The notes under the pieces: generated by a model
Databases searched by the model: none
The model's input: the letters and a program-made list of their open reading frames with translations, nothing else
Told to the model about the DNA's origin: nothing
Translations under genes and position numbers: made by a program
Source of the DNA: Aggregatimonas sangjinii
GTDB taxonomy: Bacteria > Bacteroidota > Bacteroidia > Flavobacteriales > Flavobacteriaceae
Reading direction: 5' to 3'
Length of the DNA stretch: 64,000 nucleotides
Assembly (NCBI RefSeq): GCF_005943945.1
Contig: NZ_CP040710.1
Span: 1,561,001 to 1,625,000, forward strand
Part shown: positions 45,214 to 53,117 of the stretch, one piece after another
Layout: the number at the start of each line of letters is the position of its first letter
How positions within the stretch are numbered: the first letter of the stretch is position 1

Positions 45214-46464
45214 ATGGGTAAAAACATCATCATCATCGGAGGTGGCATCGTCGGACTCAGTTCGGCCTATTTTCTTCAAAAAGAGGGGCATCAGGTAAGG
45301 GTTATCGATAAATCAGATATTACCTCTGGGGCTTCTTTTGTAAATGCGGGTTATATTACCCCGAGCCATATCATTCCGATGGCCTCCCCGGGAAAGATAA
45401 CCCAAGGCATCAAATGGATGTTCAACTCCGCGAGTCCGTTTTATATGAAGCCCCGATGGGATATGGATTTTTTTAAATGGTCCTGGTATTTTTACCGGTC
45501 GTCTACCGTTCAAAAAGTAGAAAAGGCCATTCCGGTCATCAAGGATATCAATTTGCTCAGTAGGGATTTGTTCGAAGACATCAAGGCATCGGGAGATTTG
45601 GGCGATTTTCAACTGGAGCGCAAAGGGCTTTTGATGTTGTACAAAACCGACAAGGCCTACGAGCACGAAATGGAGGTGGCCCGCAAGGCTGACCATTTGG
45701 GGCTTGAAGTAAAAGAACTGAATCAAACAGACTTGGCCCTTATCGAGCCGAATGTACAAATAGATGCGAAGGGTGCCATTCACTATGAATGCGATGGGCA
45801 TACGACCCCGACCGAGATTATGCCGAAAATGTTGGCGCATTTGCGAAATGTGGGGGTAGCGATTCATACCAATGAGGAAGTGTTAGACATTGGCATAAAA
45901 GGGGATAGGTTAAGCGAGGTCACTACCGATAGGGGACAATATAAATCGGATGAGATTGTACTGGCCGCCGGCTCATGGAGTGGGGAACTCTCCAAAAAAC
46001 TGAACTTAAAACTACCCTTACAGCCCGGCAAGGGATACCGGATAAATGTGGCTCGGCCCACGGGAATTTCCGTACCTGCCATTTTAATGGAATCGAGTAT
46101 GGCGGTCACTCCGATGCAGGGGTTTACGCGCTTTGCGGGCACTATGGAGTTTTCCGGGATTAATTCAAAAATTAGAAAGGAACGAGTACAGGCCATTGCT
46201 TATGGCGCCCGTAATTTTTATCCGGAACTGGAAATTTACCAAGAAGAAATCGATGCCGCACAGACCGGTATGCGTCCAGTGAGTCCCGATGGCTTGCCCT
46301 ATATCGGAAAATCCAAAACCTATTCGAACCTCACCTTTGCTACGGGCCATGCTATGATGGGCTGGAGTTTAGGTCCGGCAACGGGTAAATTGGTCGCTGA
46401 AATCATAGGGGGAATGCGAACGGCAATGGATATTTCGGCTTTTGAACCTTCGCGGCGGTTTTAG
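45214..46464 (+). CDS. DadA-type FAD oxidoreductase, candidate D-hydroxyproline dehydrogenase
   Basis: A 416-residue glycine/D-amino-acid oxidase family protein. The N-terminal FAD motif is IIIIGGGIVGLSSAYFLQ (GxGxxG near residues 9-14), and the closing motif is MGWSLGPATGKLVAEII. By context it oxidises cis-4-hydroxy-D-proline to pyrroline-4-hydroxy-2-carboxylate, delivering electrons to the membrane. It is 211 bp after the epimerase, so it may be transcribed from its own promoter or as part of the operon. Confidence 0.88.
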   Translation: MGKNIIIIGGGIVGLSSAYFLQKEGHQVRVIDKSDITSGASFVNAGYITPSHIIPMASPGKITQGIKWMFNSASPFYMKPRWDMDFFKWSWYFYRSSTVQKVEKAIPVIKDINLLSRDLFEDIKASGDLGDFQLERKGLLMLYKTDKAYEHEMEVARKADHLGLEVKELNQTDLALIEPNVQIDAKGAIHYECDGHTTPTEIMPKMLAHLRNVGVAIHTNEEVLDIGIKGDRLSEVTTDRGQYKSDEIVLAAGSWSGELSKKLNLKLPLQPGKGYRINVARPTGISVPAILMESSMAVTPMQGFTRFAGTMEFSGINSKIRKERVQAIAYGARNFYPELEIYQEEIDAAQTGMRPVSPDGLPYIGKSKTYSNLTFATGHAMMGWSLGPATGKLVAEIIGGMRTAMDISAFEPSRRF

Positions 46465-46485
46465 CAGTAATCTGCTGTGCTTTTG

Positions 46486-46908
46486 TTATTTTTTGGTTAG
46501 GCTGCTCAAGAATTCATTTGCAGTCATAATTGGAAGCAAAGATTGCTTAAAATCCTTTCCATTTCTTGTTAGTATGATGTCACATTCCGAATCCGTCGCA
46601 CCAAAATATTGCAAGGCATCCTCAAAATCTTTTATGGACGAATTCAGGGCTTTCTCAATAGTCCGTTCATCAATAGGAAAGATATCGCTCAAAATCTTGA
46701 ATTTCCTTAACTTTTCCCTTGCGACTTTAGGACTTTCATATTTGGACAGAAAATAATTAACGGTTGCAAAAGAAATAGGGGAGACGACCATTGTCAGTTT
46801 TTCTTTTTCGGCCAAAGTCGCAATTTTAGCAATCGCTTCGTAGAAAGGGTCTCTTTCACCTAATAGGTCCAACATCACATTGGTGTCGATAAAAATCCTT
46901 TTGCTCAT
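46486..46908 (-). CDS. PIN domain ribonuclease toxin
   Basis: A 140-residue PIN domain. The acidic residues are visible: IFIDTNVMLDLL (first Asp, residue 8), an Asp/Glu near SIKDFEDALQYFGA and a final Asp in CDIILTRNGKDF. VapC-type proteins cleave RNA. Its ATG overlaps the antitoxin stop by 4 bp. It converges tail to tail with the FAD oxidoreductase gene. Confidence 0.88.
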   Translation of the reverse strand: MSKRIFIDTNVMLDLLGERDPFYEAIAKIATLAEKEKLTMVVSPISFATVNYFLSKYESPKVAREKLRKFKILSDIFPIDERTIEKALNSSIKDFEDALQYFGATDSECDIILTRNGKDFKQSLLPIMTANEFLSSLTKK

Positions 46909-47153
46909 TTGTGTTTCTCCATCAGATAATCGGAGTACTCTTTTTTATAGTCTAAATCCACTGGCATTTTTACTCCGGTAGCTATACTTTTCACAAAAGG
47001 AGAAATTTCAAGTTCATTTCTACTCTTCTCGGAGGTAAGGGATTGAAGATAGGACTCTACAATACGGGATAAGCTCATATTTTTATTGGAAGCGTATATT
47101 TTAGCTTTCTCAATAATTTTTTGATTTAGTTTCAATGTCAATTTTGTGTCCAT
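46905..47153 (-). CDS. DUF6364-type ribbon-helix-helix antitoxin
   Basis: An 82-residue protein beginning MDTKLTLKLNQKIIEKAKIYA, with a beta strand then two helices (SLSRIVESYLQSL), i.e. a ribbon-helix-helix DNA-binding domain. The charged C-terminal half would neutralise the PIN toxin. The two form a VapBC-like pair with ATGA overlap. Repeats in the promoter suggest autoregulation. Confidence 0.82.
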   Translation of the reverse strand: MDTKLTLKLNQKIIEKAKIYASNKNMSLSRIVESYLQSLTSEKSRNELEISPFVKSIATGVKMPVDLDYKKEYSDYLMEKHK

Positions 47154-47166
47154 CTCAATTACGATT

Positions 47167-47197
47167 ATACGTACAAATATAACGAATCAATACGTAA
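47167..47197 (-). promoter_or_regulatory. Promoter with candidate autoregulatory repeats of the PIN/RHH pair
   Basis: A -7 box TATATTTG lies on the minus strand (47181-47174), 20 bp before the antitoxin ATG. It is flanked by two ATACGTA copies (47167-47173 and 47190-47196), each containing the palindrome TACGTA, 23 bp apart (about two helical turns). This is a fitting layout for a ribbon-helix-helix repressor. Confidence 0.5.
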
Positions 47198-47251
47198 GAT
47201 GTTGTAGATATAGCCGTTTTTGTTCTTTCGCACATAAGGCAAAAGTCCTTT

Positions 47252-48943
47252 TTAAACTGATTCCTTTACCGACTTAGCTGCCATCCGGGCCTTTTTCATC
47301 TCCATTTTCTTGAGCATCCATTCCGGATAGTCACTGGCATCCTCTGCCTCATAAATCCTGATTTTTTGATCCTCTTGGGGCTCTTTGAGTTCGTCGGGAT
47401 GGCAACCTAGTATAAGTGCTGCGGTATCCACACCGGAATGCGACGCGCCGGCCACGCCATGGGAAAGAATACTGGCCCCACAAAGGTAGAGGTTTTCGAT
47501 TTCGCTTTTGGCCTTATAGGCGAACGGGCCGATATGCTTTAAGCTCTTTTCGGTTCCGTATACGTTACCTTCGGTAGTGTTGATATAGTATTCGTTGGTG
47601 ATGGGCGTACCCAAATCTTTATGTATAATATGCTCACTAATACCGGGAACGGCTTTTTCCAAGCCGTTGATCATTTTTTGGGTCAGTTTTTCCTTAAAAT
47701 CAAGGTATTTTTGGGAGCGTTGGGCTTTTTCGTCCTTGAACTTTTCAAAACTTTTATAGTCGATAAAGGTAATGGCTTCGATGCTATGGTGTTTGCCGTC
47801 AAAGCTCGAGGGGTCTTTTAGGGTGGTACAGCTGATAAACATTCCTTCAAATGCATCCCCTTGGGTAATATCGGCTCCCAACATTTCATCATAAAACTCG
47901 TCCGCATCGCGGTTGGGCATCATCCAGATATTTCCACTGTCCAGTCCCGCTTTGCGCACATCCATATCCACCGTTAGAAACAACATCAAGGAGGTACAGG
48001 AATAAATGGTCTTGTTCAACTTCTTGATCAGCTTAGGGCTTAGGTGCTCCCTTCCGATCAACTCATTGTAGGTAATGCCCACATCGGCATTGGAAATAAC
48101 CCTGTCGGCAAATAGCTGCGTGCCATTTTCCAATTGTACCCCTACCGCTTTTTTCTTGTCGGTTCCCTCAATCAATATCTTTTGAACAGCGGTACTCGTT
48201 TTAATTTCCCCACCATGGCTTTTTAAGGCATTGGTCATCGCCTTGATCAAGGCACCCCCACCGCCCATAGGGTAGTAGCCTCCTTGAAAATAATGGTACA
48301 TGAGCGCACTATGCAATACAAAGGCCGCTTTACGGGGCTGCACGCCATGGTCGCCACACTGAATGTTCAGGATATTTTTAAGTAAGGGGTCTTTAATGTG
48401 CCAATTAATGACCCGTCGTACGCTAAAGAGTCCATATTTACCAAAATGCCTAGTGCGGTATGGCAAGGTGAGCTTTTGCCAAAACCCTTTGATGTAGGGC
48501 AGCGAATACAGTTCTTCGCTCACTAAGCGGATTAAGTTGAGGTATTTGTGAATGCGTTTTTTTTCCTTTGGAAATCGTACGGAAAGCCGGTCGATCAACT
48601 CCTCGAAGTTCGATGGAAAGTCGAAGCGTTCCTCACCAATGCGTACATGTTCGTAAGCATCGGGATTCATTCTAAAAAAGACCAGGTCGTTGGCAATACC
48701 CAAACCCCGATAGAGATTGTTCGTTGCCTCTCCCTCACCCAAAAGTCCCACATAGTGCACCCCTGGCGTAAAACGGTGTCCGTTTAAATAAAAGCTATGG
48801 CACCAACCTCCGGGAACATCGTGTTGTTCTAAAACCAACACCTTTTGCCCGGCTCTTGCTAGGCAAATGGCAGCGGCCAAACCACCTGCTCCCGAACCTA
48901 CGATGATCGAGTCATATTTTTGGGAAGTGTTCAGGGCGGGCAT
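47252..48943 (-). CDS. Phytoene desaturase / carotenoid isomerase-like FAD oxidoreductase
   Basis: A 563-residue CrtI/CrtISO/RetSat-type flavoprotein. The FAD motif is YDSIIVGSGAGGLAAAICLARAG in pieces, then VLEQHDVPGGWCHSF. A C-terminal GVAGASHSGVDTAALIL block closes the FAD site. No other carotenoid genes are in the window, so it may act on another polyene or isoprenoid. It ends with a basic 30-residue tail (KKMEMKKARMAAKS). Confidence 0.85.
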   Translation of the reverse strand: MPALNTSQKYDSIIVGSGAGGLAAAICLARAGQKVLVLEQHDVPGGWCHSFYLNGHRFTPGVHYVGLLGEGEATNNLYRGLGIANDLVFFRMNPDAYEHVRIGEERFDFPSNFEELIDRLSVRFPKEKKRIHKYLNLIRLVSEELYSLPYIKGFWQKLTLPYRTRHFGKYGLFSVRRVINWHIKDPLLKNILNIQCGDHGVQPRKAAFVLHSALMYHYFQGGYYPMGGGGALIKAMTNALKSHGGEIKTSTAVQKILIEGTDKKKAVGVQLENGTQLFADRVISNADVGITYNELIGREHLSPKLIKKLNKTIYSCTSLMLFLTVDMDVRKAGLDSGNIWMMPNRDADEFYDEMLGADITQGDAFEGMFISCTTLKDPSSFDGKHHSIEAITFIDYKSFEKFKDEKAQRSQKYLDFKEKLTQKMINGLEKAVPGISEHIIHKDLGTPITNEYYINTTEGNVYGTEKSLKHIGPFAYKAKSEIENLYLCGASILSHGVAGASHSGVDTAALILGCHPDELKEPQEDQKIRIYEAEDASDYPEWMLKKMEMKKARMAAKSVKESV

Positions 48944-49000
48944 AGCATTTTCTTTTTCTAGGTCGAAGATAATAAGAAATAGGAAGATTGGTAACGACCA

Positions 49001-49690
49001 CTAGTTGGCCAAGGCTTCCGCAATTGCTTCCTCTACCAGAGGCTCCATGACCTTATAACCTTCCACCGTGGGATGTACTTCGTCGGAGGCATACTTTTTT
49101 GGAAGTCCTTTTCGTTCATCCGCCATGGCAGTAAAATAATCCAGATACACATGGCCATTATCCTCGCTATAAGCCTTTAGTATTTCATTGAGGGTAACGA
49201 TTTTTTCGGCTGGTTCCAAACCAGGTCGCCAGGGATAATCGTAAGCGGGCAGGGTAGAGGAGAGCACCACTTTGATGCCGTTTGCCTGTGCCAATTCTGC
49301 CATGGACTTGATATTGTCGGCAATCATGTCTATCGTAGACGGACCTGTATTTCCGGCGATATCATTCGTGCCCGCCAAAATAACGACTACTTTGGGTTGC
49401 AGTGCGATGACGTCTTGGCGAAAACGAACGAGCATTTGCGGGGTGGTCTGCCCACTGATACCGCGATTGATGTAGGGCTTACCCTCGAAAAATTCCGGGC
49501 GGGCATTCAGCCAACCTATGGTGATGGAGTTGCCCATAAAGACCACCCGATCTTCACCTTCTTCGGGTAGCCCGACTTTCTCATTGTCATTTTGAAATTG
49601 TTTGAGGTTGGGCCAATCCTGTGCGGAAAGGAATCCTGATAGTCCTAGGCTCATAAATACTGCAATAAGAGTTGATTTGATTTTTTTCAT
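49001..49690 (-). CDS. Exported SGNH/GDSL hydrolase
   Basis: A 229-residue esterase/lipase-fold protein with signal peptide (SGFLSAQ). The four blocks are visible: MGNSIT (Ser nucleophile), NRGISGQTT (Gly), LAGTNDIAG (Asn) and DEVHPTVEGY (Asp-x-x-His). Substrates of this group are often acetylated carbohydrates or lipids. It stands 36 nt downstream of the next membrane protein gene. Confidence 0.9.
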   Translation of the reverse strand: MKKIKSTLIAVFMSLGLSGFLSAQDWPNLKQFQNDNEKVGLPEEGEDRVVFMGNSITIGWLNARPEFFEGKPYINRGISGQTTPQMLVRFRQDVIALQPKVVVILAGTNDIAGNTGPSTIDMIADNIKSMAELAQANGIKVVLSSTLPAYDYPWRPGLEPAEKIVTLNEILKAYSEDNGHVYLDYFTAMADERKGLPKKYASDEVHPTVEGYKVMEPLVEEAIAEALAN

Positions 49691-49726
49691 AGGGTGTCGT
49701 ATTAATTGTTTAGGATAGGGAAATCC

Positions 49727-50188
49727 CTATCGGGACGAATCGATTTCTTTTTGTTCTTCCAAGGAAAGGTTTAAGTCATCCAGTACCTTCTTCCGCGTGG
49801 GTCTTTGCGAGAAAAAGTAAGCGATCAAACTCAAGGCGATGACGAGATGAAGTGCATTGCCGCTAAGATAGTAGGCGATTAGGGCAAGAATAGCGGGGCC
49901 TTCCAATAAAGCGTATTTGATGATGGTCGCGACTTGGTACCTGCTCAATTTATTCTGGAGTCCGTCGTTCCGCCCAATGCTCGCGGTAAGGTTTTGAAAA
50001 ATCGCCTTACTGGCAAAATATCCAGAAGCAGCTACTACAGGAACGAGATAGGTAAAAATATCGCTGGAATTCATGGCCGCATTAAAGTCCGGGTTGTTCC
50101 AATACACAAAACCGGTAAAAATCACCAGACCGATGACCATGGAGAAATGAATGATCGGTAAAGTGCGCAGGAGGGATTTTATTTGCAT
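49727..50188 (-). CDS. Four-helix membrane protein of unknown function
   Basis: A 153-residue protein with about four hydrophobic stretches (about 12-30, 45-62, 90-108, 112-128) and a charged C-terminal tail (RPTRKKVLDDLNLSLEEQKE). I do not recognise a named family. It precedes the SGNH hydrolase gene by 36 nt on the same strand. Confidence 0.7.
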   Translation of the reverse strand: MQIKSLLRTLPIIHFSMVIGLVIFTGFVYWNNPDFNAAMNSSDIFTYLVPVVAASGYFASKAIFQNLTASIGRNDGLQNKLSRYQVATIIKYALLEGPAILALIAYYLSGNALHLVIALSLIAYFFSQRPTRKKVLDDLNLSLEEQKEIDSSR

Positions 50189-50215
50189 TTGGCGTATCTT
50201 TTTTGGAACACGCCT

Positions 50216-50404
50216 CTAAAATAAGCAAATTACGAATGGCATTCTAGGAAGTCGGCCACCAGTGTAAATAGAACACCAAATCACCCGCTGCGTAAAGGAT
50301 TGGATGTAGTTGGCCACTTGTTGTTGTGCATGTCTTAGCCGTCGCTTATGAAGGACCTGTTTGAGGTGAAAAAGTTCTTGGGCGGTAATGGTATTGGATT
50401 CCAA
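50216..50404 (-). other. Open stretch, possible gene remnant
   Basis: A 62-codon frame whose only start is TTG; the frame stays open about 10 codons upstream to a TAA. Its sequence is rich in Q, R and H (HKRRLRHAQQQVANYIQS) and not recognised. It could be chance, or the decayed end of a gene. Confidence 0.2.
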
Positions 50405-50474
50405 CTTCCTCTTTGCGTTTTGCAGTTATACCAATTCCCTAGTCTTTTCGTAATTCGCTTTTAACAGCGTTGAG

Positions 50475-51113
50475 TTAGAAATTGGTTTCAGGATTTAGCG
50501 CCATTTCTTCCAATAACTTGAAATAGGTACCCATATGTTGTCCATCTACCAAAGCGTGATGTGCCTGTATGGCTACCGGCATCAGTGTTTCCCCATTTTG
50601 TTCAAAAAACTTACCCCATGAAATTCGCGGAACACTATCGCAAGGGTGGTAGTGCATGGCATGCTGTAGCCCTGTAAAACTCACCCAAGGAATCGCGGAT
50701 AGGAAAAGATAGTCGTCGCGACCTGCCTCATCTTCGAACGAGGGAGCCGTCTGCATTGCCTCGATTTGCGTTTGGGCGCTATCCAAAAAAGTCCTGGCAT
50801 CCTTATTAAACTCCACCGTGCAAAAACTAAAGACATCACTTTCTGCGGTGGGGACGGTAAAGGAAGGGTGTATCGTTTCGTGCTCAACCACTTCATTGTC
50901 CCGAATACGCCATCTGAACTGGGGAATGGCATTGGCACTTTTGGAAATGATATAAACGATACTTGGGGTGATGGGCAGCTCGCGCGCTTTAAGATAAGCG
51001 ATAAAACCGCTAATATTTACATTGGCGGTAATATTTAAATGGGGATGGTTCATCCCGTTGAAAAATTCGAAATGTTTTTTACGATGGGGATTGGTAAACG
51101 TAATTTTCTTCAT
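50475..51113 (-). CDS. Chloramphenicol acetyltransferase-fold protein
   Basis: A 212-residue CAT-type acyltransferase, the usual length. The catalytic HHALVDG motif (H186, D190) and the N-terminal FTNPHRKKHFEFFNGMNHPH block are present, as is YIISKSANAIPQFRWRI. Classical members inactivate chloramphenicol; chromosomal homologues in environmental bacteria often have other or unknown acceptors, so a resistance role cannot be assumed. Confidence 0.87.
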   Translation of the reverse strand: MKKITFTNPHRKKHFEFFNGMNHPHLNITANVNISGFIAYLKARELPITPSIVYIISKSANAIPQFRWRIRDNEVVEHETIHPSFTVPTAESDVFSFCTVEFNKDARTFLDSAQTQIEAMQTAPSFEDEAGRDDYLFLSAIPWVSFTGLQHAMHYHPCDSVPRISWGKFFEQNGETLMPVAIQAHHALVDGQHMGTYFKLLEEMALNPETNF

Positions 51114-51252
51114 CTACTGAAAATGTTGGTACTGCAGAACCTTCGGTCGAAGGGTTGGATTTCGACTATTGGAACAGGGGACGTGCGGCTTTGGTTTTCA
51201 ATATAGCAAAAATGCGGACTCCTTGGTAGTTATTCCCAACTTCAAAGGATAT

Positions 51253-51283
51253 AAAAAAACCTCGAATCCACAGATTCGAGGTT
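51253..51283 (-). terminator. Terminator of the 284-residue lipoprotein gene
   Basis: AACCTCGAATC (51258-51268) pairs with GATTCGAGGTT (51273-51283), an 11-bp perfect stem. On the minus strand it is followed by seven T, 23 nt after the stop codon at 51307. Confidence 0.87.
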
Positions 51284-51306
51284 CACTATTTTACGATTAT
51301 TTCTCG

Positions 51307-52161
51307 TTAAGGACAATCGACATCATCGCCGGCGCTATCCCAACAATGCCATGCATCATCTTCAAAATATGCCGAAGCGCGAACACGGCCGTTGAAATTC
51401 GTGCGGCTCCATTCGATGTTTACATCCGAAAAAGCTTCTAAATTTTCGTCATAAGCATGCACGTGGTAAAAGACGTTGTAGTCCCCTTCCTGTAAACCGT
51501 ATTCCAAATAGCTGTCCTTAAATGTGTCCGCGGTATCATCGTCCTTTAAATCGCGTACCCAGGTATATCTGATATTCCCGATTTCGTCATTGGCGCGTTC
51601 CCAATCAATACGCAACATCGCATTCGGACGTTCGGCACTTTGATTCAAAACCCAATAGCCATTACTGCCATCGGTTGCCGATTCTCCGGTGAACCAAAGA
51701 AATTCGTCAAAGGCACCTACGCCGGCTTTTGTGACATACATTTCCCAGACGACCACGCCGTTGGTCAACTCTCCTGTCAGTCGCGCCGTATAGGCGCTGG
51801 CAAAACCGTCTACCGAATAGGCCCACTGCCATTTGTTATCGGCGATGACTTCGGCTTCATGCGCGAATGCGCCTTTGAAAGAGGCGACGGGGACTGCCAA
51901 AGTCGTAAAGAGGGCAGTGTTCCAAAATCCCACCACGATTCGGGGATACAACCAGTTGGTTCCCGGTTTATTGGCGCTTAAAGCTGCTTTATCGGAACTG
52001 GAATCGTCTAAAAAATCGGAAAAATCGACCGCCATGGTTTCGAATGGTGGTAGTTCTGCAGTCTCATCGGACTGTACGGTGCTGTCTGTTTTCTCGCAGG
52101 AAACGGAAAAAACCATGACCAATGCAAGTAGTGCTACGCTAAGCTTGCTCATTGTTTTCAT
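51307..52161 (-). CDS. Lipoprotein of unknown function
   Basis: A 284-residue lipoprotein (signal LVMVFSVSC-E, Cys 22). After an acidic, Ser-rich spacer (DFSDFLDDSSSDKAAL), residues about 70-284 are rich in aromatic and beta-forming stretches (WQWAYSVDGFASAYTARLTGEL, WEMYVTKAG, FLWFTGES), suggesting a beta-barrel or jelly-roll domain. The end has two cysteines (WHCWDSAGDDVDCP). No family is recognised. It has its own terminator. Confidence 0.7.
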   Translation of the reverse strand: MKTMSKLSVALLALVMVFSVSCEKTDSTVQSDETAELPPFETMAVDFSDFLDDSSSDKAALSANKPGTNWLYPRIVVGFWNTALFTTLAVPVASFKGAFAHEAEVIADNKWQWAYSVDGFASAYTARLTGELTNGVVVWEMYVTKAGVGAFDEFLWFTGESATDGSNGYWVLNQSAERPNAMLRIDWERANDEIGNIRYTWVRDLKDDDTADTFKDSYLEYGLQEGDYNVFYHVHAYDENLEAFSDVNIEWSRTNFNGRVRASAYFEDDAWHCWDSAGDDVDCP

Positions 52162-52328
52162 AATTGTGAGGTTTTGGGTGAAATTAATCTGTTACTGCCC
52201 CAAATAGAATAACGTTGATTACCTCTGATTATTGTCGTTCCGAACTGTTGTACAGTCTTTTGGATTCCTGAAAACGAATGAAGTATCGGTGGCGAAAAAA
52301 TAGCTTCGGCCGTTCCTGAGATCGAATC

Positions 52329-52913
52329 CTAGTTTTCCGCTTTCGGTGGTGTGATCATGATGTGGGCACGATGCGTACCCGCATCCATCAACCAGGCGTG
52401 TCCCGGCGGGGTAGTGGTCGTGGGCAATCCGGTAGATTCGCCCGTGGCAAATGGCATGTAGAACACATAACGCACATAGGGGTTTTCGACTTCCTTCGTA
52501 GTGGCATTCACTTCTCCGGAGAATACGCATAAAGTCGCCTTGTCCGGCATTTTTAGCGTACCGTCCTTTACTTCTTTTTCACGAATGGCGAAGACCTCTT
52601 TCCCATCTTTCCCTTCTGCTTTGAGTGCGCGTCCACGTGCCATAAAGGCATCCAGTTCTTTGTGATAGGCGGCAGTTGAAAAGTCTTCTTTGTAGGGATC
52701 GTCGGCAATACAGATATAAGCATTGGAGCCTTCCCGAAGCGTCGTGAAATCCCCATTGGCATCGTATCCGTAGACCTTAGCGCCTTCACGGTATTCTTCC
52801 GGGGCTGCTAAGACCGCGGTTTTGATCTGCCATTCCGCAGGTGGAATTTCCTGTGCTTCCGTACAGGAAAAAGGTAGGATCGATAAAATTAAATAAACAG
52901 CTAGCTGTCTCAT
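52329..52913 (-). CDS. Exported protein of unknown function
   Basis: A 194-residue protein from the ATG at 52913, with a signal peptide ending FSC-T, so probably a lipoprotein. Visible segments include AEWQIKTAVLAAPEEYREGAKVYGYD in pieces and a final ATGESTGLPTTTTPPGHAWLMDAG near a conserved-looking HIMITPP end. No family is recognised. Its start codon is only 28 bp from the MITE, so its transcription must begin in or run through that element. Confidence 0.7.
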   Translation of the reverse strand: MRQLAVYLILSILPFSCTEAQEIPPAEWQIKTAVLAAPEEYREGAKVYGYDANGDFTTLREGSNAYICIADDPYKEDFSTAAYHKELDAFMARGRALKAEGKDGKEVFAIREKEVKDGTLKMPDKATLCVFSGEVNATTKEVENPYVRYVFYMPFATGESTGLPTTTTPPGHAWLMDAGTHRAHIMITPPKAEN

Positions 52914-52941
52914 AGGATACAATTTTAGGTTCAACATCTTA

Positions 52942-53117
52942 GAGACTGTTTGGAAATATCTCGCTTATTTTCTTAGGGCCTCTTTTTGCGCCTTATTTCG
53001 TTAACCCCGAGCCTTCGGGGTTGACCGTCCGCCAAGGGCGGATGCTCAAAAATTTTGCCTCATAATGCATCAAAAATAGACCATAACAATTCTAACGACA
53101 TATTTCCAAACAGTCTC
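52942..53117. mobile_element. 176-bp MITE inserted at the S10 peptidase stop codon
   Basis: Perfect 18-bp terminal inverted repeats GAGACTGTTTGGAAATAT (52942-52959) and its complement (53100-53117) enclose 140 bp with no gene. Inverted pairing resumes for three more bases after one mismatch. The element is flanked by a 3-bp direct repeat TTA (52939-52941 and 53118-53120), the expected target duplication; TNA duplications are known from the IS5 family (IS1031 group). The interior holds two adjacent stem-loops, AACCCCGA-gcct-TCGGGGTT (53003-53022) and TCCGCC-aag-GGCGGA (53028-53042). The right-hand TTA is the TAA stop of the S10 gene. Confidence 0.82.

Noticed and set aside
51169-51441. 90-codon plus-strand frame near the 284-residue lipoprotein gene
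   Set aside because: It runs through the terminator hairpin and the end of the opposite gene; composition is not protein-like.
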